A stretch of 64,000 bases of DNA from an uncultured Lachnospiraceae bacterium. GTDB taxonomy: Bacteria > Bacillota > Clostridia > Lachnospirales > Lachnospiraceae. The notes beneath the pieces are model-generated. The model worked only from the letters and a program-made list of their open reading frames with translations, was not told the origin of the DNA and did not search any database. The stretch covers positions 79,745 to 143,744 of the forward strand of contig CANDGI010000003.1 of assembly GCA_947384285.1 (NCBI GenBank). The letters run 5' to 3'. This document shows positions 36,367 through 44,992 of this stretch, piece by piece. The position numbers and the translations under genes are program-made. Numbering within the stretch: position 1 is the first letter of the stretch; each line of letters opens with the position of its first letter.

Positions 36367-36395
36367 ATTATATAAGAAACGCTTTTTTTTGTCAA
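36367..36395 (-). promoter_or_regulatory. Consensus promoter of the his operon
   Basis: Perfect TTGACA (36390-36395) and perfect TATAAT (36367-36372) are 17 bases apart. The -35 overlaps the stop codon of recU (36392-36394). Confidence 0.9.
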
Positions 36396-36925
36396 CCGCG
36401 TTTTTCCAAATCCTGCTGTAAGGCATCCAGATAAGGAACCAGTATGCCGCCTTTGGAAGTAATAAAATATTCCCGCTCCAATTCCTCGTACCGGAAGCTT
36501 TTCCTTCCCCCATCCTCTGCCCGGTTCCAGAATTCCATCAGCTTCCCGTGGCGCAGATAATAAAATTCATTCCTGTGGGAATAAAAAACCACCAAAAAGG
36601 AAATGCCCCTCTGCTGCTCAAACTGCTCCATGAAACGAATCTGATGGGGATGGATATTCTGCAGGGGAAAGGTGTCTGTGCGGCATTCCTTTGCGTCAAA
36701 GCACACCGGGATTCCCTGCACTGCACCGATATAATCCACGGTGCTTTTCTGGTCAAAATAGGCCAGGGTAATGTGGCGGCTGTCCTTATCGATCCGGACC
36801 GGCGTAATGGGCGTTGGAACCTTCTGGATTAATGCAAGCCCATGCTCTGCATATTTTTCATTGGTAAGATTGATAAATTCTTCCAGCGTGGAACCTCTTA
36901 AGCCCCTGGAATTCCATGTTGCCAT
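36392..36925 (-). CDS. recU: Holliday junction resolvase RecU
   Basis: A 177-residue RecU resolvase of recombination and segregation. NSRGLRGSTLEEFINLTNE at the N-terminus and the catalytic core PVCFDAKECRTDTFPL are characteristic. AAGGA seven bases before the ATG at 36923-36925 sets the start; the open frame to 36997 adds a lysine-rich peptide without support. In Bacillus recU is beside ponA; here it lies between a pseudouridine synthase gene and the his promoter. Confidence 0.93.
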   Translation of the reverse strand: MATWNSRGLRGSTLEEFINLTNEKYAEHGLALIQKVPTPITPVRIDKDSRHITLAYFDQKSTVDYIGAVQGIPVCFDAKECRTDTFPLQNIHPHQIRFMEQFEQQRGISFLVVFYSHRNEFYYLRHGKLMEFWNRAEDGGRKSFRYEELEREYFITSKGGILVPYLDALQQDLEKRG

Positions 36926-37010
36926 ATTTTTTCCTTTCTTTTTTCCCTTGGAAATGAAAACTTCCACAATCAGCGGATGATCCCTGCAGCCCTCCAAGAG
37001 GCGGACAAGG

Positions 37011-38063
37011 CTACGGGGATTGTGTAAGCTGCCCTTGGCATTTTCCCAGATGCCGGACCACCCTTTGGAATGTGCCGTTCAACGGCGCATGCAGCACCCT
37101 GCCGTCTGGGAATTCTATCCTGGAAGCATGCAGCAGCTGGGCGTGTACGCCAAGCTCCCTGGAAAACCATGCGTTTACCTGCTTGTTTCCATATTTCGCA
37201 TCTCCAACAACGGGATAGCCTATCGCTGCTAAATGAGCACGTATCTGGTGGGAACGCCCGGTAACCAGGCGAACCTTAAGCAAGGTAAAGCCCCCTTGCT
37301 GCCCTGCCTTAAAATGCTCAATGGGAACGTATTCTGTTTCAATATACTTACCGGCTTCCATAGCAGGGATGTCCATGCGGCTCACCAAACGGCAGCCTGT
37401 GCATGATGGATGTTTATCCGGCATTTCCTGGTCTGCCACAGTTACCCGGTTATGTTCCTCGTCCTTCCTAAGCCAGGCTTTCATCCGTTTGGGTTCTGAT
37501 ACCTTGCCTTTTACCAGGCAGCAATAATATTTCTTCACAGAACGGTTTTTTAACTGCTCCGCCATTTCCTGCAGGCCTTTCAGGCTTTTCCCTGCAATCA
37601 AAAGCCCTGATGTATTCCGGTCCAGCCGGTTGCACACCGAAGGCCGGAAGGTGCGAAGCTGGGATTCTGTAATTTTATTCTGCTTCAACAGGTAGCCAAT
37701 CATATATTCGTTGGCGGAAATATCTCCTGAATCCGCCTTTTGAGAAAGCATGCCCGCCGGTTTATTTATAACAAGAATGTCTTCGTCCTCATAAATAATA
37801 TCCAGGCGGGCATAGGGATATTTCTGGGAAGCCTGCACCGGGGCGCCCGCAAATTTTGCAAAGGTCTCCTCTGAAAAAAACAGCTTCACTTCATCCCCCT
37901 GCTTCAATTTTTCAGATCCATCCGCCTTTTTTCCATTCAATGTAATATTTTTCTTCCGAAGCATTTTGTAGATAAAGCTTCCTGGCGCCTTTTCCAGCAG
38001 CTTTTTCAAATATTTGTCAAAACGCTGTCCCATTTCATTGTTTCCGATTTGAAAGCTTTGCAT
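37011..38063 (-). CDS. RluA-family pseudouridine synthase with S4 domain
   Basis: A 350-residue RluA-type pseudouridine synthase acting on rRNA. Residues 12-75 form an S4 RNA-binding domain (RFDKYLKKLLEKAPGSFIYK). The catalytic motif is VCNRLDRNTSGLLI, with the catalytic Asp; Asn replaces the more common His, as in some Firmicutes subfamilies. The end contains LVTGRSHQIRAHLA. GGAGG upstream of ATG is strong. The first 29 bases overlap the end of the YgiQ gene. The target uridine is unknown. Confidence 0.92.
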   Translation of the reverse strand: MQSFQIGNNEMGQRFDKYLKKLLEKAPGSFIYKMLRKKNITLNGKKADGSEKLKQGDEVKLFFSEETFAKFAGAPVQASQKYPYARLDIIYEDEDILVINKPAGMLSQKADSGDISANEYMIGYLLKQNKITESQLRTFRPSVCNRLDRNTSGLLIAGKSLKGLQEMAEQLKNRSVKKYYCCLVKGKVSEPKRMKAWLRKDEEHNRVTVADQEMPDKHPSCTGCRLVSRMDIPAMEAGKYIETEYVPIEHFKAGQQGGFTLLKVRLVTGRSHQIRAHLAAIGYPVVGDAKYGNKQVNAWFSRELGVHAQLLHASRIEFPDGRVLHAPLNGTFQRVVRHLGKCQGQLTQSP

Positions 38064-39879
38064 GATTTCCTCCTGTTCCTTTTTTCCGGGGTTTTATCAA
38101 GCATTTTTTGTCAAAACCAATCAGGTCCCGCCGCCCGGCTTTGATCAGCGCTTCTTTTACCAGCTCATAATTTTTCGGATCCCGGTACTGTATCAATGCC
38201 CGCTGCATCGCCTTTTCATGGGGATTGCGGGCCACATACACAGGCTGCATCGTCCGGGGATCCACTCCAGTATAATACATGCAGGTAGAAATCGTGGAGG
38301 GGGTGGGATAAAAATCCTGCACCTGTTCCGGCATACACCCCAAATCCCGCAAAAACTCTGCCAGCTTTACCGCCTCCTGCAAGGCAGAGCCTGGATGGGA
38401 GGACATAAGGTAAGGAACCAGATACTGTTTCCTGCCCAATTTCTTGTTCATGGCTTCATATTCCCGGACAAACCGATGGTAAACGGCCGCCTTTGGTTTT
38501 CCCATACAGGCTAACACCTGGTCTGAAATGTGCTCCGGCGCTACCTTCAGCTGTCCGCTCACATGGTACTGGCATAATTCCTTTAGGAATGTGCGGCTGG
38601 AATCTGCCAGCAGATAATCAAACCGGATGCCAGAGCGGATAAAGACTTTCTTTACTCCTGGAAGCTTGCGGAGTTTTTGAAGCAGCGACAGGTAATCCTT
38701 GTGATCCGCTTTTAGATGCCTGCATGGTTCCGGGAACAAGCATTGTCTGTGGATACAGACACCTTTGGCAAGCTGTTTTTCACAGGCTGGAAAACGAAAA
38801 TTTGCCGTAGGACCTCCTACATCATGGATATAGCCTTTGAATTCCTTGTCATTGATCAGGATTTTGGCTTCCTCCACCATAGACCCATGGCTCCTGGACT
38901 GGACAATCCTTCCCTGATGAAAGGTTAAGGCACAAAAATTGCAGCCTCCAAAACAGCCCCGGCTGCTGGTGAGGCTGAATTTTACCTCCGAAATGGCTGG
39001 CACGCCGCCGGATGCTTCATAGGAAGGATGGTATGAGCGCATGTAGGGCAGGGCATAAATATCATCCATTTCCTGCTGGCTTAAAGGCTTTGCCGGGGGA
39101 TTCTGTACCACAAAAACCTGGTTTGGGTATTCCTCCGCCAGGCGTTTTCCCGAAAAAGGGTCTGTGTTGCAATATTGCAGGTAAAAGCTTCTGGCGTAGC
39201 TTGCCTTATCTTTTTTTACCGTTTCAAAGTCCGGCAGGAACACCGCATCATAGATATCCTCTTTCTTCCGGGTCCGGTATACGGTTCCGTCCACAAAGGT
39301 AATATCCTCCGCTGCAAGGCCGCTGTCCAAGGCTTCTGCAAGGGCAAGGATGCTATGTTCCCCCATGCCGTACATTAATATATCTGCGCCGCTGTCCAGC
39401 AAAATGGAGCGTTTTATTTTATTGCTCCAGTAATCATAATGGGCAAGCCGCCGCAGGCTGGCCTCCACCCCTCCAAGCAAGATGGGTGTTTTCTTATATG
39501 TCTGGCGAATCAGGTTTCCGTAAACGATGGCTGCATAATCCGGCCGTTTTCCCATAACGCCCCCTGGCGTAAAGGCATCCTTTTCCCGCTTCCGCTTGGA
39601 AACGCTGTAATGATTTACCATGGAATCCATATTTCCGCCGCTTATTAGGAATGCAAGCCTTGGTTCCCCGTAAATGGCAATGCTGCTCTTCTCTTTCCAA
39701 TCCGGCTGGGAAATGATGCCTACCGTATATCCGTGGGCTTCCAGCAAACGGCTGATAATGGCATGTCCAAAGGAGGGATGATCCACATAGGCATCCCCGA
39801 TCACATACACAAAATCAAACTGTACAATTCCCCGTCTTTCCATATCTGCCCTGCAAATAGGCAAAAAATCATGTTCCAT
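38035..39879 (-). CDS. YgiQ family radical SAM protein
   Basis: A 614-residue radical SAM enzyme of the YgiQ family. The cluster motif is SSRGCFGGCNFCALTFHQGR (about residue 300). A C-terminal segment follows with the family pattern PEHISDQVLACMGKP and PGSALQEAVKLAEFL. The ATG at 39877-39879 has GGAG eight bases upstream and is preferred over one at 39897. Reaction unknown. It overlaps the RluA-type gene by 29 bases and follows a HAD gene by 14. Confidence 0.93.
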   Translation of the reverse strand: MEHDFLPICRADMERRGIVQFDFVYVIGDAYVDHPSFGHAIISRLLEAHGYTVGIISQPDWKEKSSIAIYGEPRLAFLISGGNMDSMVNHYSVSKRKREKDAFTPGGVMGKRPDYAAIVYGNLIRQTYKKTPILLGGVEASLRRLAHYDYWSNKIKRSILLDSGADILMYGMGEHSILALAEALDSGLAAEDITFVDGTVYRTRKKEDIYDAVFLPDFETVKKDKASYARSFYLQYCNTDPFSGKRLAEEYPNQVFVVQNPPAKPLSQQEMDDIYALPYMRSYHPSYEASGGVPAISEVKFSLTSSRGCFGGCNFCALTFHQGRIVQSRSHGSMVEEAKILINDKEFKGYIHDVGGPTANFRFPACEKQLAKGVCIHRQCLFPEPCRHLKADHKDYLSLLQKLRKLPGVKKVFIRSGIRFDYLLADSSRTFLKELCQYHVSGQLKVAPEHISDQVLACMGKPKAAVYHRFVREYEAMNKKLGRKQYLVPYLMSSHPGSALQEAVKLAEFLRDLGCMPEQVQDFYPTPSTISTCMYYTGVDPRTMQPVYVARNPHEKAMQRALIQYRDPKNYELVKEALIKAGRRDLIGFDKKCLIKPRKKGTGGNHAKLSNRKQ

Positions 39880-39893
39880 ATGCTGCACTCCTG

Positions 39894-40586
39894 TCATGCC
39901 GATCCTGCCATTTGACAGGCCCTGCCATCCTCATTCTTGAAATCGAAAACTTCATAATAATCTGTAATATAGTAATCTGCCAGCTCCTGCTTCTCTTGCC
40001 GCTGGGCAGATGAAAATTCATCTTCCACTGCACATACCTTCATGCCCGCATTTTTCCCTGCCAGGATTCCCATTGGGACATCTTCAAACACCAGGCAGTG
40101 GCAAGGCTGTGCCTTCAGGCGGCTGGCTGCCTGAAGATAAACATCCGGCGCGGGTTTTCCCCTCTTTACCTCACAGGCTGTCACAATTTCCTGAATGTAA
40201 TCTTCAAAGTGAAGGGACTTTGCCACTGCATCCACCAGCTCCCTGGAATTGCTGGTGGCAATGCCTATGGAGATATTCTGGTGTTTACAATATTTTAAAA
40301 ATTCTTCTGCGCCTGGTTTGAAATTTACCTCATATGTATATTTTTCAACTGCCATCCGGTTCCAGATTTCTTTTAATTCCTCTACGCTCTCGGAAAGATG
40401 GAATAATTTTTTCGTATACACCGCAGTTTCTGTAAAGCTCATCCCCTCAATATCCCTCTGGTAGGTTTCTGGCAATGCCAATCCTCTCTGCTCCAGGAAT
40501 TCCACATCGATATCGTGCCACAGCCACATGGAATCCACCAGCGTTCCGTCTAAGTCAAAAATTACGGATTGTATCTCTTTTAACAT
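39894..40586 (-). CDS. HAD-superfamily phosphatase/phosphoglucomutase-like
   Basis: A 230-residue HAD enzyme with all four motifs: DLDGTLVDS (catalytic Asp pair), ATSNS, the lysine in KRGKPAPDVY and FEDVPMG. The cap (residues 18-85) is helical, as in beta-phosphoglucomutase and small sugar phosphatases. Specificity is not readable. The acidic and polar tail (FDFKNEDGRACQMAG) is longer than usual. It lies between degV and ygiQ, with a hairpin upstream. Confidence 0.88.
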   Translation of the reverse strand: MLKEIQSVIFDLDGTLVDSMWLWHDIDVEFLEQRGLALPETYQRDIEGMSFTETAVYTKKLFHLSESVEELKEIWNRMAVEKYTYEVNFKPGAEEFLKYCKHQNISIGIATSNSRELVDAVAKSLHFEDYIQEIVTACEVKRGKPAPDVYLQAASRLKAQPCHCLVFEDVPMGILAGKNAGMKVCAVEDEFSSAQRQEKQELADYYITDYYEVFDFKNEDGRACQMAGSA

Positions 40587-40613
40587 TTTTTATCCCTTCT
40601 AAACATAATATAT

Positions 40614-40648
40614 AGAAGAGCTGCCGGCACCTTCTGCCGGCCTCTTCT
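40614..40648 (-). terminator. Probable terminator after degV
   Basis: GAAGAG-CT-GCCGGC (40615-40628) pairs with GCCGGC-CTCTT (40636-40646) around a seven-base loop. The tail CTATATATT on the minus strand is AU-rich but not a pure U-run. Confidence 0.6.
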
Positions 40649-40687
40649 TAATTTATTCTTGCATGTAATATTCTAATCCATCTCCCG

Positions 40688-41566
40688 CTATTTTCTCCTA
40701 GGCCTGCAGGAACAGCCAATCCCAAGGCCGCCCTGGCCGATATGGCAGGATACGCCCATGGACAAATCATCGCACAAAAGCTCCATGCCTGGAAAAGCCT
40801 CCTGTATCTCTTTCTTCCATTCCTCTGTAACCTCCCTGGAAGAGCTGGAAGCGGCCAGAAGATAGACTTCCCCCTTTTCCTGCCATTCCTGGAAGGTAGT
40901 TTCCAGGTCATGCTTCATCGCCTCAAGCATAGCCTTTCTTGCCTTGGAGGAGCCATGGCATTTCTTATAGGTATCCAGCGTACCCACATCAAATTTCAGC
41001 ACAGGCTTAATATTTAAAACCGTTCCCAATGCAGCTGCTGCCGGGGAAATCCGTCCGCCCCGTTTCAAATGCTCCAGGGTTTCCACCCCCACATAGATAA
41101 CCATTTTATCCCGGGACTCTTCCAGGATTTCTTTGATTTCCTGTGCAGCATAGCCCTCCTCAGCCAATTCCAGCGCATCTAAGACAGAGCGGTGAAGGGC
41201 TGTGGACACCCTGCCGTTATCTACCACAAATACCCTTCCCTGGAAAGGCTCCTCCTGCGCCATCGCCAGCGCAGCAGCACAGGAGCCGCTTAATCCGCTG
41301 CTAATGGGAATGTAGACAATCTGTTCATACTTTTCCAGCCCTTCCTCCCACAATTTCATCACATCCGCCGGGGAGGGCTGGGAAGTGGCAACCTTGCTGC
41401 CAGAATCTAATCTTTGGAAAAATTCTTCCCGGGACAAATTTACATCTTCATAGTAACACTCTTCATCAAAATAAAAGGGCATCGGCAGTACCATAATGCC
41501 AAGCTCCTTTGCCATTTCCTGTGTAATTCCGCTGTGGCTGTCCGTGATTACTCCAATTTTCTTCAT
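40688..41566 (-). CDS. DegV family fatty-acid-binding protein
   Basis: A 292-residue DegV protein. The family binds fatty acids, and some members (FakB) present them to a kinase. Seen: VITDSHSGIT at the start, ATSQPSPADV, PISSGLSGSCA, VVDNGRVS and a C-terminal end (GVSCHIGQGGLGIGCSC). AAGGAGG precedes the ATG at 41564-41566. The tail is unusually cysteine-rich. Which fatty acid it binds and whether it works with a FakA kinase are unknown; no fakA lies in the window. Confidence 0.92.
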   Translation of the reverse strand: MKKIGVITDSHSGITQEMAKELGIMVLPMPFYFDEECYYEDVNLSREEFFQRLDSGSKVATSQPSPADVMKLWEEGLEKYEQIVYIPISSGLSGSCAAALAMAQEEPFQGRVFVVDNGRVSTALHRSVLDALELAEEGYAAQEIKEILEESRDKMVIYVGVETLEHLKRGGRISPAAAALGTVLNIKPVLKFDVGTLDTYKKCHGSSKARKAMLEAMKHDLETTFQEWQEKGEVYLLAASSSSREVTEEWKKEIQEAFPGMELLCDDLSMGVSCHIGQGGLGIGCSCRPRRK

Positions 41567-41610
41567 CGCTTCCTCCTTAATTTTCAAGCATCCTGCACTT
41601 GCTGCTTTTA

Positions 41611-41716
41611 TCCTTAGTGCATAGTTTTTTATCTCTTATCCTTTATAACACCATTGTTCGCAAAATGAGCGATAATTTTTCTCCTTAGTGCATAGTTTTT
41701 TATCTCTTATCCTTTT
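41611..41716. repeat. 71-bp-period direct repeat between rsuA-like gene and degV
   Basis: TCCTTAGTGCATAGTTTTTT, followed by ATCTCTTATCCTTT, occurs at 41611-41644 and again from 41682, a period of 71. On the minus strand the copies read as purine-rich AAGGAT/AAGGAG pieces upstream of degV. Confidence 0.9.
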
Positions 41717-41727
41717 ATTCCGCTTCT

Positions 41728-42441
41728 TTACTGTCCAGTAATTTTCTGCAATTCCTCCTCCGTCAAAGCCCTGTATTCTCCAGGCTTTAACGACTCATCC
41801 AGCATGAGGCCGCCCATGGAAATCCGTTTTAGGTATAAAACCTCTGTTCCAACTGCCTGGAACATCCGCTTCACTTGATGGAACTTTCCCTCTGTAATGG
41901 TAAGTTCCGCCTGGGAGCCTTCCGTTTCTGCTGACAAAATCTCCAGCTTGGCTGGAAGGGTAAGCTCCTTCTCTCCTATATCGACGCCTTTGGCAAATTT
42001 TTGTACCTCCGCCTCTGTGAGCCTGCCGGAAACCTTGGCAAAATAAGTTTTTGGCACATGTTTTCCAGGGGCAAGCAGATTATGAGCCAGCGCTCCATCA
42101 TCCGTAACCAAAAGAAATCCTTCTGTGTCAAGGTCAAGCCTTCCCACCGGAAACAAGCCCTTTTGCCTGTTTTCTGGAAAATAATCAAGAACCGTCTTAT
42201 GCTGTGCATCCCTTACAGCGCTTACACAGCCTTTGGGCTTATGAAAAAGAAAATACTCATGCTTTTGATAAACAATATCTTTTCCCTGGAAAGATATGAT
42301 GTCCTCTTCCCCTACCTTCTGCTTCGGCCCCTCTGGTAAAACGCCGTTGACCAACACCTGTTTTTTGCGTATGTACTGTTTTACCTGGCTTCGGGTTCCG
42401 ATTCCCATATCTGCAAGAAATTTATCCAGCCTTATCTGCAT
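41728..42441 (-). CDS. rsuA: RsuA-family pseudouridine synthase
   Basis: A 237-residue enzyme with an N-terminal S4 domain (MQIRLDKFLADMGIGTRSQV) and the RsuA catalytic motif VGRLDLDTEGFLL (about residue 100). The C-terminal KFHQVKRMFQAVG is also typical. The family modifies uridine 516 of 16S rRNA in E. coli; here the site is assumed. It follows an M23 peptidase gene by 13 bases and precedes degV. Confidence 0.9.
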   Translation of the reverse strand: MQIRLDKFLADMGIGTRSQVKQYIRKKQVLVNGVLPEGPKQKVGEEDIISFQGKDIVYQKHEYFLFHKPKGCVSAVRDAQHKTVLDYFPENRQKGLFPVGRLDLDTEGFLLVTDDGALAHNLLAPGKHVPKTYFAKVSGRLTEAEVQKFAKGVDIGEKELTLPAKLEILSAETEGSQAELTITEGKFHQVKRMFQAVGTEVLYLKRISMGGLMLDESLKPGEYRALTEEELQKITGQ

Positions 42442-42454
42442 GTCGCTTCCTCCA

Positions 42455-43294
42455 TTAAGAAAACTGATAGTTAAGCCTTTTTTTCTCCAGCCATTTCAAC
42501 GCCCAGTAAGGATTCACGCTAAGTTCCTTTCCTGCCTCGTCATTAATGTAGATGCCAAGATGAAGATGAACGGCGAACTTCCCTACCGTTCCTTCTTCCT
42601 CCCCATAGCCGCTGTCGCCCATAAAGCCTAAAAGCTCCCCGGCTTTAATTTCATCCCCCTCTTGAAACTCCCTTGCATAATCATAGAGATGGGCATAATA
42701 AAAATAGCCGCCGCCTGGCGCGCGTATCCCGATACGGTAACCTCCCAGCTTTAACCAGCCTACCTTTTCCACCACCCCATCTGTGATGCTGACCACCGGA
42801 TAATGACCCCTCTCATTGAAGAAAGCCATAAGATCGGTTCCCTCATGCCCCCGGTTCCCACCGAAGCTGCGGTCAAACATCCAGGAGTTTTCGAAAGAAA
42901 TATCCAGGGAGCTATCTTTCCTGGAAAAGGGAATCGGAAAATATTCCAAATCCTCCCAAATTGCCTGTTCTGACTTTGCCAGCTCCCTGGTTTTCGGAGC
43001 CTGGTATTCGTACAGCAGTTCCAGGTAATCTTCCAGTTCATGCTGTTTATCTGATTCAGTAACAAGGTATCCCAGAAGGTAATCGTACCTGGAATACTCT
43101 GATTCCTTCTCATATCCGCAAAAAGCCTCATACAATTCTGCTGGGACTTCCTGCTGGCGCAGGAGTTCTGTGGTATCTTCCTTCACCAAAAGCTGGCTTA
43201 TCTTTGCTGTCTGCTGTATATGGCTGGTAAGGGTGGTGATGAAGCAGAGCAGTGCCGTAAGAATTAATATCCATATCCATAGATGCTTTTTCAT
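42455..43294 (-). CDS. M23 family peptidase, membrane-anchored
   Basis: A 279-residue protein with an N-terminal membrane anchor (LWIWILILTALLCFITTLT, residues 5-23) and a C-terminal lysostaphin-like M23 domain. Zinc ligands are seen as GHEGTDLMAF (H-x3-D) and AVHLHLGIY (HxH). It is probably secreted or membrane-bound and cuts peptidoglycan cross-bridges. The helical stretch between anchor and domain (residues 30-110) may be a coiled linker. It lies between the rsuA gene and the repeat-containing gap after pepD. Confidence 0.9.
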   Translation of the reverse strand: MKKHLWIWILILTALLCFITTLTSHIQQTAKISQLLVKEDTTELLRQQEVPAELYEAFCGYEKESEYSRYDYLLGYLVTESDKQHELEDYLELLYEYQAPKTRELAKSEQAIWEDLEYFPIPFSRKDSSLDISFENSWMFDRSFGGNRGHEGTDLMAFFNERGHYPVVSITDGVVEKVGWLKLGGYRIGIRAPGGGYFYYAHLYDYAREFQEGDEIKAGELLGFMGDSGYGEEEGTVGKFAVHLHLGIYINDEAGKELSVNPYWALKWLEKKRLNYQFS

Positions 43295-43340
43295 AGGCTT
43301 CCTTTATGAAATTATTTTTTTGCATGCTCTAATAGTATGG

Positions 43341-43387
43341 CGAACGATTCCTATTGGATGCAGACGGAAAGGCAGGATGGCCCTTTG
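43341..43387. repeat. Family B repeat, single copy
   Basis: CGAACGATTCCTATTGGATG, followed by CAGACGGAAAGGCAGGATGG and CCCTTTG, lies between the M23 gene and pepD and is closest to 29521-29567. CTGTGTATCGAATATG follows directly. Confidence 0.85.
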
Positions 43388-43418
43388 CTGTGTATCGAAT
43401 ATGCATTGTCCGCTGTAT

Positions 43419-43536
43419 GCTAGTTGGAGCGTTTTAGGAATTCTAGAAGTAATTTCCTTACTTTTCTCCTGTGTATCGAAATATGCTATGCTAGTTGGAG
43501 CGTTTTAGGAATTCTAGAAGCAATTTCCATACTTTT
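43419..43536. repeat. Duplicated 3' end of pepD
   Basis: GCTAGTTGGAGCGTTTTAGG, followed by AATTCTAGAAG, occurs at 43419 and 43490, period 71, about 47 bases with two or three mismatches. The second copy encodes the last codons of pepD; the first is downstream and non-coding. CTGTGTATCGAA is duplicated as well, at 43389 and 43469. Confidence 0.9.
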
Positions 43537-44942
43537 TGTGTGGAGGAAATGCTTAGGCGTTCCTGGGGGGTGTGGATGTCATAATTATCGGGGCCGAAGG
43601 AGATGCAGTCTAAGCCTTCTAGTTTCCCGGAAAAAATGCCGCATTCCAGTCCGGCGTGGATTGCCTGCAGTTTTGGAGGTTCCTGGAACAAGTCTTCATA
43701 TGTTTCTGCCATCAATTTCCGCATGGGGGATACTGCCTGGTATTCCCAGGCTGGGTAATCGCCGTGTGTTTCTACTTCTCCGCCTAAGAATTCTGTAATA
43801 AATGCCAGGCGTTCCGTTAAGTCATATTTTCTGCTGGTGACGCTGCTCCGCACGGAGAAGCATAATTGGAATGCATCGTCTTCCAGCGTCATGATTCCTG
43901 GATTTAGGGAGGTTTCTACCAGTCCTTCGATTTCCGTGCTCATGTGCTGTACGCCCCAGGGCATGCTGCAGAGCATAAACAGGATTTTTGTTAGGGAGGT
44001 TTCATTTACTGCCTTTGCATTCCGGCGCTCTGTTTTTTTGCAGGAGATTTGGATTTCGGAATCAGAAGCCTGGTACTCATGTTTTAATGTTTCATTCAGG
44101 CTGGCAATTTTTTCCTGTAATTTGCGAGGGTCTGTTTCCGGGGGCAAAAGGATGGCTGCCGCTGCTTCTCTTGGGATGGCATTGTCTTTTAAGCCGCCTG
44201 AAATGTCTGCCAGCGCAAAGGGGATTTCCTGGCGGACTGCATACAATACCCTGCCAAGAAGCATAATGGCGTTTCCCCGCTCCTTGGAAATCTCGCTGCC
44301 GGAATGACCGCCTTTCAGGCCTGCTGCCTGGATTTCGTAAGCAATTCCCTCTGCTTCTACCCGGGAAACAGGGATTCTGCAGTCTGCCCGGAGCCCTCCG
44401 GCACAGCTTGTAAGGAAAATCCCTTCCTCATCTGAATCAATGTTTAAAAGCTTCCTGCCTTTCAGCATGGAAAGGTCAATGGATTCTGCGCCTAACAGGC
44501 CGATTTCTTCATCCACGGTCAGCACAACCTCCAGGGGCGGATGGGGCAGGGCATCATCCTCCAAAATTGCCAGTGCATAGGCAAGGGCAATTCCGTCATC
44601 TCCGCCAAGGGTGGTTCCTTCTGCCTTTAGAAAATCACCGTCGATATACAGATTCAGCCCATCTTTTTCAAAATCAATCTCTACGCCATTTTCCTTTTCA
44701 CATACCATATCCATGTGTCCCTGGATAATCACAGGTTCCGCTGTCTCGTAGCCTTTGGAACCATCTTTAAAAATAATCACATTGTTGCTCTCGTCCTGCA
44801 TCCATTTCAAATGATGTTCTTTTGCAAAAGACACACAGTAATCGCTGATGGCCTTTGTATTCCCGGAACCATGGGGAATCCTGCAGATATCTTCAAAATA
44901 TGCAAATACTCTTTTTGGCTCCAACTGTTCACAAACTCTCAT
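43491..44942 (-). CDS. pepD: Aminoacyl-histidine dipeptidase (M20)
   Basis: A 483-residue M20 metallopeptidase that splits Xaa-His dipeptides. The zinc ligands lie in VIIQGHMDMVCE (His, Asp) and TLGGDDGIALAYA (Asp), with catalytic Glu in LTVDEEIGLLGAE. A lid domain spans about residues 200-390. Unusually, its last 14 or so codons are duplicated directly downstream. The gene is divergent from ylbJ across a 50-base gap. No signal peptide, so cytosolic. Confidence 0.93.
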   Translation of the reverse strand: MRVCEQLEPKRVFAYFEDICRIPHGSGNTKAISDYCVSFAKEHHLKWMQDESNNVIIFKDGSKGYETAEPVIIQGHMDMVCEKENGVEIDFEKDGLNLYIDGDFLKAEGTTLGGDDGIALAYALAILEDDALPHPPLEVVLTVDEEIGLLGAESIDLSMLKGRKLLNIDSDEEGIFLTSCAGGLRADCRIPVSRVEAEGIAYEIQAAGLKGGHSGSEISKERGNAIMLLGRVLYAVRQEIPFALADISGGLKDNAIPREAAAAILLPPETDPRKLQEKIASLNETLKHEYQASDSEIQISCKKTERRNAKAVNETSLTKILFMLCSMPWGVQHMSTEIEGLVETSLNPGIMTLEDDAFQLCFSVRSSVTSRKYDLTERLAFITEFLGGEVETHGDYPAWEYQAVSPMRKLMAETYEDLFQEPPKLQAIHAGLECGIFSGKLEGLDCISFGPDNYDIHTPQERLSISSTQKVWKLLLEFLKRSN

Positions 44943-44992
44943 AATGGCCTCCTATTCTGGTATATTTATTTTATTGATTCATAAAATAAACT

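Noticed and set aside
37600-37660. Loss of the catalytic motif in the RluA-type enzyme (NRLD instead of HRLD)
   Set aside because: The catalytic Asp is intact, and Asn at this position is known in Firmicutes subfamilies.
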